A program made the translations under genes and the position numbers. A DNA stretch of 64,000 nucleotides, from NCBI GenBank assembly GCA_024138025.1, contig JAMXBD010000714.1:558001-622000 (forward strand), in the 5' to 3' direction. Below the pieces are notes generated by a model. The model saw only the letters and a list, made by a program, of their open reading frames with translations. It did not search any database and was not told the DNA's origin. Source of the stretch: Combretum micranthum. Lineage: Eukaryota; Streptophyta; Magnoliopsida; Myrtales; Combretaceae. Shown here in pieces: positions 53,951 to 64,000 of this stretch (the stretch's first letter is position 1; each line of letters starts with the position of its first letter).

Positions 53951-54099
53951 CTGGAAGTAGGTTATTCCTGACATCATTATTCTCGATGGTAAGCTCACCA
54001 TTGTGCACTCTTTCATTGAAGATCCTCTTTAAAGTAAAGCAATCCCTAGTAGAATGCCCTACAATCCTGTGAAATCTATAAAATTTAGGATCATTCTTT

Positions 54100-55603
54100 T
54101 CTTCTCGAGTTGGCTAACGTTCTACCCTTAGGAGTTTGAGATTTTCATCTCTCAACCATTATCTAGCACAACGTGCACCTTTGCCATTGAGCATGGATAT
54201 GTTAATGCTTCTTTTGCCTTCTCACCTTTAAGATTCTCAACCCTTGGTTTCTTCCCCTCTTCGGAATCCTTACTCTAAGCCAGATTTACCGATGGTTCTC
54301 TTTTATTAAACTCTGCACTTCCTCCCCTTTGTCGTGTGACCGAATTATTAATCCTCCGTGCATTCTCAACCAGCATAAAGAATGAGACTAAAGAAAGATT
54401 ATCTAAATGCACCGCATATTTAGTAAACATACCTTGAATGAAAATCTTCACTAAATCCCACTCATCACATACATCTTAAATGTCTAGAGAACGTTCCCTA
54501 AAGCTCTCAATATAATCCATCAAGTCTTCTTTGGGCTTTTGGCAAATCCATCCCATATCAATCAACGTTACTTGTTCTTGTGTAGAGAAGAACTTCCCTA
54601 GGAACATTTTGCACATAGTTGCCCATGAATCTACTGATCTAAGGAGAAGATTAATGTACCAAGTGTACGCTTTCTCTATAAGGGGCTTAAAAAATTCTTT
54701 CAATTTCAAATCATCATCAAATTCGTAAACCTCTAGTGTTTCAATGAACTTCAACAAATATTCATTGGCACTTCCCTTCTTACCATTGAATAGCATGAAT
54801 TTGGGACTCATATAGTCCTAAAGGTATGGCTTAGCAACAATATGTTGATTGTATGGGAGCTTGAGATCCAATACTATCACATCAAACTTAGCTTATATTT
54901 CCTTCAGGTACATGTCTAAACATTCCTTCGAAACGAAAATGCCTTTAGGAGTTAAAGTAGTAGCTCCAGCAAGTGTCACTGGAGTAGCAGTTTGGAGTAG
55001 AGTTACATTTGGTTGAATAACAGGTTCACCAATGACAATCTGTGGTATAGCCTGTGACTATGATGATCTTCCGGGTTGAACATGTAATGCAGGCTCGGAG
55101 GCTAAGCGTGGGTCCAAAAAGTTGAATTCCTGTGTTCACTACATAAGGTATAGACAGTTGTATAACTACAAGCTCCAATGGAGGGACTTGCTCTCCAAAT
55201 TTAGTAAGATCCTGCTTAGAAGTAGGAAGAGGATTAATAGATTGAGGAGCTTGAGGCACTTGGGGAGCACGTTGTTGCACAGCAACAATGGGGGTGGACA
55301 AAGCCACATCCTGTTGCACGGCAGCAATAACAGCTATACCAAGTAGATATTGAGCAAACATTGTCATGAATTATCGGAATTGTCTTATGGACACTTGCAT
55401 CAATTGATTTCCTACACAGCATGCAAGATCGCAGCATTTTTAGGTTAAGTACCAACGGGTTGGTTAACATCCTCAAATGCTGGCATGTCATGCTCAGCAA
55501 CTTTTAGATTGTCATCGGATTCTTGAGTTGTACCTTAAGTCGCTTCAACAGGTCTTTTCCTTAGAAGTGCCATCATGCTAGTGTCATTTTCGCTCTCCCC
55601 CAT
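54100..55603 (-). pseudogene. Tat-like element gag remnant
   Basis: The start MGESENDTSMMALLRKRPVE lies at 55603. A Gln/Pro/Ala-rich segment follows (VAVQQRAPQVPQAPQSINPL, about 55234-55367). The capsid core (54476-54811) reads MSPKFMLFNGKKGSANEYLL, FFKPLIEKAYTWYINL, WATMCKMFLGKFFSTQEQV and PKEDLMDYIESFRERSLDI, which closely follows the gag domain common to these plant elements. Several stops interrupt the frame. No CCHC knuckle is seen. Confidence 0.8.
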
Positions 55604-55620
55604 GGATTTGACAAGACATG

Positions 55621-56075
55621 TGCGAGTATGATTTCAGATGCAATGACCACATGCATGCTGCACGACGATCACGCTATGCGACCTAGGGAAACAACATGTA
55701 TGAGGGTAATCAAGAGATAATCAAGTAGGAAGGAGAAGTAAGCAATCTCAGTAGGCTCTAACCCACTAGTGAAAGGTGAGGGAGTTAGAAAGCATCAACC
55801 TCACTAAGTACTATGGGATCGTGTGTATTCTTAAGTAAATCAAGTGTTTGATTCACCAAGGTGGAAATTCGACAGCACAATGGCGTTTGTACAAGATTTT
55901 ACTTATCCAAATGAGGTGGAGACTAAGAGTATTTATAGAGATCTAGCCATAGATATCATCTGTCAGATGAAACAGATGACCAACAACTAGGATGAGTTCT
56001 CTCATAATGGATATAGATGTGGATCCCTTGTGGACCCAGCCCATTGAGGCCTTTATTTGTAATGTGTATGAGTCA
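55621..56075 (-). repeat. 5' LTR of the Tat-like element
   Basis: Pairs with 39279-39727. The plus-strand left end reads TGCGAGTATGATTTCAG. The right end is near GTAATGTGTATGAGTCA, though the exact terminus is uncertain. Confidence 0.8.
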
Positions 56076-56548
56076 ATTTGAGAAAGGTTGGAAATGGGCA
56101 AGCCAATTCCAATAGGCCCTACTCCAAGTATTCAATGTTAAATCTCCCTTAATCATTCCAAATGAATTGGGTATAACTTTCTAAGCCCTATCACATTAGC
56201 CTATAAAATTACACCCAAATAAAAATTTGGCTTAGAGCTTTTATAGTCAAATTCAATCATCTATAGCATTTATGTATAATTATAATTATGTTTCAAGTAG
56301 ATTCTCATCCGTAAAATAATCAACCCACTAGAGTCTAGATGTTTAATAAGTGGGTTGCAAAGCTTTGAATCAAAATAATCTAAACCGATAGGACAAAACA
56401 TGATTAGTAAGCACCTTAGGTTTAGCATAGGCCATTTTGATAGTTAAGTTAGTATACATACGAAATGACAAATCGACAACAAGATGGCGAGAAAGCAACA
56501 AGAGAATAAATGAGTACGTTACATCAAAAAGCATTGACGTTGTGGGAT
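56076..56548. other. Intergenic sequence
   Basis: No gene or repeat was recognised. Confidence 0.4.
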
Positions 56549-56846
56549 AAGTTCAAATAAGGCATCAACATTTCAAGTTTAAAAAAAAAAAAAAAAGAAA
56601 TCAATGTTTTACAAAGTAGGTAAAATAAGGAATTAACATTTTAAATAGTAAAAAAAAAAAGAGAATAAAATTATATAAATCGGAACAAATAAAAGATCCC
56701 TTTTTTCTTTTTATTTGTCACTTACTTAAAACATTGATCTTTTTATTTAATCACGTAAAATGTTAGTCCCTTATGTGACCTATTTCTTAAAATATTGATT
56801 CCTTTTTCTAAATACTTAAAATGTTGATATCTAAATTGAACTTACC
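56549..56846. mobile_element. MITE-like inverted repeat (~300 bp)
   Basis: The left arm (56549-56660) and right arm (56725-56846) mirror each other. On opposite strands they share TTCAAATAAGG/AATTTAGATATC-type ends, ATCAACATTT, ATCAATGTTTTA and TTAACATTTTA. Poly-A tracts lie inside the arms (56580-56596, 56650-56660). A target duplication was not found. Confidence 0.6.
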
Positions 56847-57975
56847 CGTAAATATTAATGGCTTATGCTGTAATTGACATGAGGGTAGATGTATGTTACT
56901 TAGATGTAGCATGAGGTATTAATAAAATTGGATCCACAAAAAATTAGGAAAGTGGATAAACTCAAAACTAGAAAGTATTTTCAGATATTTTAAGAAAGAA
57001 AATTTAGGATAAATATAGTAAGCATATACTTTAGATTAGGTAACTTTTGGTTACTTCTATGCAATCGAAGACAACAAACAAGTCATAAGCTGAAGATCAA
57101 TAAGAAGTTGCTGTCAAGTATAGCAGCTTAAACGGCCTTATAAGACTTGTTTAGGACCATCCCAAGATCATCATAGGCTTTAATTAGGTCGGTCCATATC
57201 CTAAATAGCTCCATGGCCTAATAGGTCGATCCATGACCTTGAGACGTCATCAGACCCAAAAAGCCCATGACTAAAATTGTCTATCAACACTTTCCCTTAT
57301 ACCACCCCCATCCCCCCGCTCTCCTCTCCGGCACCTTCAACTCTCTTTAGTGATAGGTCAATAAGGAGATTAAGTTTATGGAATTTCTGAGTTGTCTACG
57401 ATGACAATTAAAGGTAACCTTATTTGACAAGTGTTGGGAGGGAAATAAAGATAGCGATAGCTTTCAATCTTTTAAGAGCTTTTATCAAAATTTAATGGCT
57501 AAGAAAACAAGTCATCCAAGATAAACACATGTTCTAGACTGAACAACATAGTCTCAGAGGGTTAAGAATGGTGAATTGAGCTAGCAAGCACAATGTAGAC
57601 CCGAGTTGGTTAATGGTCAAGCTAAATGGAGTCATGCTCTCCTATACTGAGCTATTTAATGTTGTATCAAGCTGGAAAACTAGGGATAGAGTTAAACAAT
57701 AGGCATATGAGCTATTTGAGGTTTTGACTCCCCGAATGCAAAATTAATATATTGCTAGTGTTGATGGTCGAGCTGATAAGCTAAAGGTGTGCTAGTCGTG
57801 GTGATTAGTCGAATATTATGAGGTTTTGCCCCCTTGTATCAAGCTAGATTGATGTACTCATGCCAAGATGATAACCCTTAATCCTTGTACTTTCTAATTA
57901 TGGAATGACTTCAGTTGCATCTTATTTCATGCTTGCTCTTTTTTTTCTAATTTTTATACTTGCATCTCCTTTTGT
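56847..57975. other. Intergenic sequence, nothing recognised
   Basis: Mixed composition with several short GGCCTTA/GACCAT phrases near 57130-57260 but no coding similarity. Confidence 0.4.
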
Positions 57976-58251
57976 AAGTTTAACATAAGGTGTTCCTCAA
58001 ATGATTGGACAATAATCCACTAATAAGATGACCTTATTCAATGTTATATAGGACTTTCTCGTATTAGAAGCTCCTCAAACGTTTGGACCAATGAGTCAAT
58101 TTATGAAGTTACCCTGATTAGTGTTAGAAAGCCCTTACATGTTTTGGTAATTCCTCAAACGTTTGGATTAAAGAGTCCATCAACATTAGTACCTAAGTTG
58201 GTTGAGCTATGTCTTAGCTCAATGAGGCCTAGAAAGGGTAACAATTTAGTA

Positions 58252-60612
58252 GGAATAGTGGCACCAAAAGTGCCTATACTTTTTATTTTTGGTAAATTAA
58301 TGTCTAAATTTTTAATTTTAGTTATTTATTGCATATTTTTTCAATCTACTTCTAATTTAGTGTCTCCATTAATGAAACACTAATGATCGTTACATTTTTT
58401 GTATTTTAGTACCTCTACTTTAGCTTTAATTTTATTTTGGTGTCTATACTTTAATTTTGATGCATTTTAGTGTATTCAATGATTAGTTGATTAAAATTTA
58501 ATATTTTACTTTTCTTAATATATATTATTTTAAATGTAAATGTAAATATAATTCATTCATTAAAAATTAATCATAGATGTTTAATTTTTATTATTTTAGA
58601 AATTGTTAAGTTCTTTAATAATGTTTTGATGATAAAAGGATGTTAAAGTATTTAATTGTTTTATGATTTTATTTGATAAGTATGATTTAACAGAAGCTAG
58701 TTCAAAACCTTTGAATAATTGCATAAATAAGTTTTTATAGAATCAGAAGCTATTTCAGAAGTTTCGATTAAGCTTTGGTTATTTAAAGGAAGTAGTCAAA
58801 AGCAGTTTCAGAATTTTCAATGGTAGACGAATAAGCTTAACAAAGCTAGTCAAAAGCAGTTTTAGAACCTTCAGCGATAGTAATATAAATCTGACAGAGC
58901 AGTTTCAGAACTTTCATGGTAGATGAATAAGCTTAACAAAGCTAGACAAAAGCAATTTCAAAACTTTCAAGAAGGATACGAACTTTTCCAGTTACAACTA
59001 AAATTGTCTTAAAACTTGGTTTTAATATTTTTCAAGACCTAGCTCCACTTATCAAGTATATTTGGGTAATATACTTGATGTGTTTCACTTAAGTTGGATT
59101 TTATATCATGAGGATCAAATCACATCAAAACATTTTACAAAGAATTTTATGGAAAATTATTTTGATATCTTCAAATATATTTTATCAAGATGCACGGATA
59201 ATTGCTAAAGCTCTTATAGATCACGAATGTGATAAGATATGGATAATAAGGTTATTTCGAGAAGAAGATATAGTTGTTACAAGATAAGATTAGAAGATAA
59301 TGTTTGCTATTTGAAGATAAGATTTATTAGGATATCAACTTATTCAGATTTTTTTAAATCACAAGAGATATCAGCAAATATCTTGAGGATTATCCAAAAG
59401 AAGAAAAAGAGAAGATCACGGTGATTTATTGAAGAAGATAAAGCTGTCTTATAAGTATATCTAGCTAGTTCAAATTACGAGGAGAAGATTGGTAACTTTC
59501 AAATCAGTTCAAGGAAATATCAACAGTTAGAATAAATGAAATTATCTCAAAAAAGTTTATCTAATATTTAAAAATCAAATTAGATGAGAATAAGCAGCTG
59601 GATAGTTTTTTTTCAAATATGGATAAGGAAGAACAAATTTGCAGTCGAGATAATTGGGATATGATATCAATCCTTCAAACCGATATTGACCGTTAAAGAA
59701 CAAAGTTGTATATATCAAAGAAAACAGAAGGAAGTTTAGAATCTTTACAAGCTTCACACGCAGCAAGAAATATTCATCCTTCTCATACATCAATCTCCTA
59801 CAAGCTTTCATTGATTTGAAATTGTGCAAATATTCTTCATTGTATTTAGTCTTTGATTTTCATTTGTAATAGAAGGAACTTGTTGTTGCCTTCTTAGCTT
59901 GGTAGCTCAGTTACAAGTCTAGACTCTGTAGATCGATTGAAGTTAGAGGATAGTTGTGAGAATCAAGCACAGAGAATTGTACGAGCTTGTAATTTGTTCT
60001 TATTGGATATAGTGGAACAAAACCCATAGGATAACAAAGTCCCCGTCTCAAAGCTCGAAGAGTGGATTGACGCATAAGGCAGAACCACTATAAATCATTG
60101 TCTGATCTTCACTCTCTATCTTTTTAATTTTACGCAATTTATTTTCATATTTGTTATATTGATATATTATTCTTGTTTTTTCAAAATTGAAAGGGGATTA
60201 ATTTTTAAAGGCAACAATTTGTAATGATCAATTAAACCCCCCTTCTAGATTATTATTTGGGGCCAACAAAAATATACATCTATGATTAATTTTTAATGAA
60301 TGAATTCATACTTATATGTACATTTTAAAATAATATATCAATTAGGAAAAGTAAACTATTAAATTTTAATTAATCAATGAGTGAATAGATACTAAAATAC
60401 ATTAAAATTAAAGTATAAACACCAAAATACAACTAAAGCTAAATTGGAGGCACTAAAATGCAAAAAATGTAATGATCACAAGAGTTTCAATTAACGAAGA
60501 CACTAAATCGAAAGTAGATTGAAAAAACAAGCACTAACTCGCTAAAATTGAAAGTTTAGACACCAATTTGTCAAAAATAAAAAGTACAAGCACCTTTAGT
60601 GTCATTATCCCC
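58252..60612. mobile_element. Long-TIR hairpin element (MULE-like MITE), interrupted by a solo LTR
   Basis: The left arm (58252-58580) and right arm (about 60282-60612) are reverse complements at roughly three quarters identity by eye, almost to the ends (GGAATAGTGGCAC and GTGTCATTATCC). Flanks AATTTAGTA (58243-58251) and AATATGGTA (60613-60621) match at seven of nine bases, the length expected for Mutator-type transposition. Without the inserted LTR the element is about 690 bp and is almost entirely two facing arms. It has no coding capacity. Confidence 0.82.
58604..60268 (+). repeat. 1.67-kb solo LTR inside the hairpin element (SIRE-like copia)
   Basis: It starts TGTTAAGTTCTTTAATAATG, where SIRE/Maximus-type copia LTRs have TGTTGAA...AATGTTTTGATGATAA. 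It ends GGCAACAATTTG...CCCCCCTTCT...GGGGCCAACA, also typical of that group. Flanks GAAAT and AAAAT differ at one base. Internal ~100-bp repeats with AAAGCAGTTTCAGAA (58795-58960) lie near the start. It has no interior or second LTR, so it is a recombination remnant. Confidence 0.8.
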
Positions 60613-61299
60613 AATATGGTACTAAAGACCTAATTAGTGTTGCAAGTGCTTGCATATTTTGAGAGTTCATTAAACGCTTGAACTAAAGAGTCCATCAACT
60701 ATAATACCTAAGTTGACTGGGTTATGTGTTAGCTCAAAAAGGCTTGAAGAGTTGACAAGTTAATGCTAAAGAGAATATGCTTATCTTAGGATTTCCTCAA
60801 AATTTTGGAATGGAGAGTCTACCAACGAGGTTACCTAGTCAAGCCAAAAGCTTGAAAAGATCTAAAGGTGGTTAGCACTTGAAGGGTATATTAGGAGCTT
60901 GATTATATGTGTTTGGGGAGTTCTTTGAATGTTTGTACTTAAGCCCATTGGTGAGGTTACCTAACCAAGTTAGGCTAGAATAAGAAAGTCTAAAGAGGCA
61001 AAAGGCTCAACACTCAAAGGGTACATCAAGAGCTTAGTTGTAGCTTGTCATAGGTCCTTATATCTAAGGCTAAGTGAAGACATGATCTTATCAAGAGTCC
61101 ATGGATCGAGCAAGGTAGGGTAGGGACTTCATGAATATAGGTCATTGATTAAGCCTGCAACTAAGACTACTGAAAATAGGAGTTCCTAGGCATTTAGCTA
61201 GAGCCCATCCACTAAGTCACTCGATATAGCCAAGCAGTGTACTAGCTCGGTCAGGCTTAAAGGCCCAACAACTCATGCACTAGGGCATACGTTGTGCTT

Positions 61300-61470
61300 G
61301 GCTCCTTATAGGTTACAATATAAAAAACAAGTAAATGTAGAATAAACATGCTTTTATTCATAATGGCACAAATATTTTACATTGAATTGGTTTTTTTATC
61401 CTCAACATACAATTGGAAGTTATCTTCCTAAAATAATTATCCTGATTCACTATATGAAGTATTACTTCTA
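61300..61470. other. Intergenic sequence
   Basis: No feature recognised. Confidence 0.4.
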
Positions 61471-62290
61471 TGCCAACTTCATCAGTCGATGATGCCATTA
61501 AGGTGTTTAAGGTAGTTGTTTACTATGTCATCCTCTTCCTCCCAACCTTAATCAACTCACTTACACTAAAAAATCTATTTTACTATCATTCAAATCCGTT
61601 CTGTATACCTTAAGGTAGCCACATTTAATGGCCTCTTAGAGAGAACTCTTCAATTGAAAATAGTCATTGATGTTGTAAATGTGATCTCTATGATAATCAA
61701 AGACTTGCTAAAGTCCCAAAAACTTAGGTTACCCTTCATTTTTTGTGTTTTATATTGCATACCTTAAGGATGACCTCCCCTTATAACTTTCTTAGGAGGT
61801 TGAACTCTATGTAGGTTAAAATAGACCCATTTTCTCCATTATAGGAAGAGGAGTTTTGATCCCTACTTGGGCTTAGCTGGTCCTCAACTAAGCACTTGTC
61901 CCTCATGCGGCTATCTTTTTCAGACTTCAATTATGGGCAATCCATCTCTCACTATGCTCTAATAATATCCTCATGAATGATGTACTTCTTAGCTTTTCAC
62001 TTAAACTACTCAAGAGTTCAAGGCTAATTCTTAGTGAGGGACTTAAAAGAGTCCCTTGATGTATACACACCTTGAGCTCCTACATGCAAGGTAAACCCTT
62101 GATCTATACTGAGAATTTTGAGCACATCCTTCAAAAAACTCGCAAAATATTCTCTGATAGGTTTGTCTTGTCCTTGTTTGATAAGATGAAGGAACGAGGT
62201 GTCGTTCTCTAAGGGCTTGCTCACCAAAAAGTTCAATTTAAGCAACTTGATAGATTTCTTTAAGTAATTAATAAAATTCAAAGTAAGTTG
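61471..62290 (-). pseudogene. Gypsy gag remnant
   Basis: On the minus strand the open part (to 62389, including LTR sequence) reads KLNFLVSKPLENDTSFLHLI, KQGQDKPIREYFASFLKDVL, QGFTLHVGAQGVYTSRDSF and KSLTKN. This is the capsid-end region of plant gypsy Gag (relatives: SLHSIKQGxxEPIREYLxRF). After stops, further pieces resemble a ...YHRDHIYNINDYFQLK zinc-knuckle-like motif (about 61650-61700), where relatives have CxxHRDHGHxTxxCxxL. Both Cys are lost. No other domains follow. Confidence 0.7.
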
Positions 62291-62294
62291 GGTA

Positions 62295-62876
62295 TGTTGC
62301 GGAAGCAAAGCTAATATTTTAGCAACCAAATATAATTTTATAAATATATATAGAGTGAATAATTGTACTAAAAAGTCACATTGAGTCAATTATCGGGAAA
62401 GGTTGGAGGGGTCACAAATACTCCCGCTTAAAATCCAATATCCTTTGATATAATTTCCCTTTAAATGTAATTTAATAGCACAATACAGCACCACAACTAT
62501 ACTCTATAATAGTTATTGAAAGAATAATAAAATAAAGAACACAAGAAATTAACAAGATTCGGCCAATTATGCCCACTTCACTAGACACTATCAAAACTTT
62601 ATTTCACTCAAAAGGACTACAAAGTGAAATATTACAAAATGGAGAAAGAAGAGAATTTCTTTTTTGAAGTGGCTAAGCTACAAACTTTTTGATGTTTTTC
62701 TAAGTGGAGGAGAAGTCCTTATATTGCTATAGGAATACCCCACCATCTTATAAATTTTCCATGTGGGACATATTTGCTTATATACTTCACACATTACAAC
62801 ATTGTTTTTTCATCTTTCCATGTGAGACAACATCCTACTTAATATTTTCCATGTGGATGAGCCACTTTCTTCAACA
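62295..62876 (-). repeat. 3' LTR of copia element D
   Basis: Plus-strand ends TGTTGCGGAAGC and TCTTCAACA fit TG...CA termini of a minus-strand LTR of about 582 bp. It contains repeated CCATGTGGGACA/CCATGTGAGACA/CCATGTGGATGA phrases (62757-62860). The flanking duplication cannot be checked because the 5' end is outside. Confidence 0.8.
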
Positions 62877-62929
62877 AATCTCCACCTTAGAAAATTCCCT
62901 CATCTTCAATCTCTTCACAAACCATCTTT

Positions 62930-63330
62930 GATAGTGTCTTCAAATCCATTCTTCAAATTTTAATAATATTTATCAAGTCCAAACAAAATTTGAACTTGAT
63001 GATAGTCACTATTGTTGTCAACATGTCAGCAAGATTTTCAGCTATTCAAATTTTCTAGATTCTCACTCTACCTTCTTCCAGAATCTCTCGTACAAAGTGA
63101 TATCAAACATCGATATGCTTCGTCCTTGCATGATAAACTTGGTTCTTTGCTAATTTGATAGCACTTTGACAATCACAATGCACTTTGTCATACTTTTGTT
63201 CAAATCTCAGCTCACCAAGCAACCCTTGAAGCCAAATTTCTTCCTTTACAGCCTCTAAAATTGCCAAAATACTCTGTTTCTTTAGTAGGCAACACAATTA
63301 TTGACTATAAGGTAGACTTCCAACTGGTTA
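62930..63330 (-). pseudogene. copia element D RNase H remnant
   Basis: The reading EAVKEEIWLQGLLGELRFEQ, then KVHCDCQSAIKLAKNQVYHA and RTKHIDV, is the conserved copia RNase H C-terminal region. Further downstream YHFVREILEEGRV and AENLADMLT follow. The upstream ALSTTEAEY motif is frameshifted (here CCLLKKQSILAIL). Short stops occur after the RVRI segment. Confidence 0.8.
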
Positions 63331-64000
63331 TTGCTCTTGCAAGAGAGACTACATAGCTTGTAGTTGATCTTCATTTATCTAAATCACTAGCATAATCTGA
63401 ATCATAATATCCAACTACACACTGGTTGTCTTCCTACTCAAATATCAATCCAACATCTATAGTACCCTAGATGTATCGTAAAATCCATTTCGCAGCTTGC
63501 CTATGCTCCTTTCCTAGATCATGCATATCTCTTCTTACAACCCCAACTACCTATGAAATGTTGGGCCATATACACACCATAGCATACATCAAGCTTCCAA
63601 GAGCATTTGCATACGGTACTTTTGACACATATTCCCTTTCCACTTCATTCTTTGGAGACATAGCAGCATCAAGTTTGAAATGAGGAGCAAGTGAAGTACT
63701 GATTGGTTTTAACTTTTCATTCATGCCAAAATGCTTTAGTACCCTTTTCAAATATTGTTTTTTACTCAAACAAAGCCTCTTTGATTTTCTATCTCTAGCT
63801 ATCTTCATGCCAAGATTTTTCTTTATTTCACCTAGAACTTTCATTTCAAACCCCCTTTTCAACGGAGTCTTCAACATATCATCAACATACAAAAGAAGAT
63901 ATATGTAGAATCTATCTTGTAGCTTATGAAAATACACACAATAGTCGTATTTACTTCTTGTGTACTTTTACCCTATCATAAACTTGTCAAACCGCTTGTA
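63331..64000 (-). pseudogene. copia element D reverse transcriptase, partial
   Basis: The open part 63551-63937 begins near the catalytic box YIYLLLYVDDML, which keeps both Asp residues. It continues LGEIKKNLGMKIARDRKSKR, LCLSKKQYLKRVLKHFGM and YVSKVPYANALGSLMYAMVC. A deletion near the box joins DML to KTPLKRG, losing the expected IAAKS-type strand. A stop-containing join leads to the RNase H part. The N-terminal RT lies outside the window. Confidence 0.8.

Larger units (their letters stand above)
52880..56075 (-). mobile_element. 5' portion of a Tat-like Ty3/gypsy element
   Basis: An LTR (55621-56075) is followed on the minus strand by gag and a protease-like region. RT, RNase H and integrase are missing from the window, and similarity stops near 52880. 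The Gag and protease sequence style is that of plant Tat/Ogre/Retand-type elements. A second LTR of the same family stands alone at 39279-39727. Between the LTR end and the gag ATG (55603) there is little room for a standard tRNA-Met primer site, and none is visible. Confidence 0.75.
57976..61290. repeat. Highly degenerate repeat family interrupted by the hairpin element
   Basis: Copies of a ~100-170-bp unit with CTCAAACGTTTGGA, AAGAGTCCATCAAC, GTACCTAAGTTG and TAGCTCAATGAGGC occur at 57990-58240. They resume at 60655-61270 (TTCATTAAACGCTTGAAC, AGAGTCCATCAACTATAATACC, TTAGCTCAAAAAGGC). The element at 58252-60612 lies between and splits the array. The origin of the unit is unknown. Confidence 0.6.
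62295..64000 (-). mobile_element. Ty1/copia retrotransposon (element D), 3' part, continues beyond the window
   Basis: A 3' LTR (62295-62876) is followed by a purine tract (CTAAGGTGGAGATT, 62877-62890). Then, reading the minus strand backwards, come RNase H and RT up to the window edge. The 5' portion lies to the right, outside. The RT catalytic box is intact, so this is less damaged than the other copies, but frame breaks are present in the visible part. Confidence 0.85.

Noticed and set aside
52880..56075. Endogenous pararetrovirus or other viral integration
   Set aside because: Gag, protease and LTR structure match plant gypsy elements; no movement-protein or coat-protein motifs of plant pararetroviruses were seen here or elsewhere in the window.

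Overview
This is nuclear DNA from a flowering plant, most likely a dicot. The evidence is AT-rich intergenic sequence, plant Ty1/copia and Ty3/gypsy lineages (including a chromodomain element and a Tat/Ogre-like element), MITEs, and one intronless CYP74 gene of the allene oxide synthase type. I cannot name the species from the sequence alone. There are no rRNA genes, CRISPR arrays or bacterial-style operons. The tRNA-like strings I saw are retrotransposon primer-binding sites.

The only gene with a long intact reading frame is on the minus strand at 21351-22961. It encodes allene oxide synthase (CYP74A), the plastid enzyme committed to jasmonate synthesis. The enzyme body is complete, with ExxR, FNSFGG and the Cys heme loop. 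However, the only plausible ATG (22963-22965) lies in another frame, so the transit-peptide region carries a net frameshift: a real lesion, a sequence error, or an unusual start. A G-box lies about 320 bp upstream and an AATAAA signal downstream.

Almost everything else is layered retrotransposon debris. 1.6-7.3 kb: decayed copia element (+) with a 590-bp insertion in its RT. 8.3-8.7 kb: MITE-like inverted repeat. 9.6-10.1 kb: LTR-like remnant. 10,606-20,343: chromodomain gypsy element (-) with a CATCG target duplication, split by a 3,276-bp solo-LTR-like insertion (target duplication CTTGG), and carrying a second, different LTR-like block. 21-24 kb: AOS and flanks. 24,666-26,899: non-autonomous LTR element with only gag. 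28.46-28.82 kb: MITE. 29.5-30.2 kb: head-to-head LTR-derived inverted repeat. 30,779-35,696: copia element (-). 38.46-38.67 kb: small inverted repeat. 39.3-42.1 kb: an LTR next to duplicated coiled-coil coding units and broken host-gene fragments, one of them VPS8-like. 43.4-44.6 kb: ~190-bp tandem array. 45,375-50,812: copia element (+) with a perfect CTATG target duplication. 52.9-56.1 kb: 5' part of a Tat-like gypsy element (-). 56.5-56.8 kb: inverted repeat. 58,252-60,612: long-TIR hairpin element interrupted by a solo LTR. 61.5-62.3 kb: gypsy gag remnant. 62,295-64,000: copia element (-) running off the window.

None of the retroelements has an intact gag-pol. Lesions include a changed protease active site in three elements, YVDN for YVDD in one RT, and many nonsense codons at expected Gln/Arg positions, a pattern that fits decay by C-to-T change. 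I found no convincing previously undescribed biological system. The items most worth checking are the AOS frameshift, the gene-fragment cluster at 39.7-42.1 kb, the chimeric LTR arrangement at 10.6-12.0 kb, the two large hairpin-forming repeats, and a GC-rich motif shared by LTRs of unrelated families.
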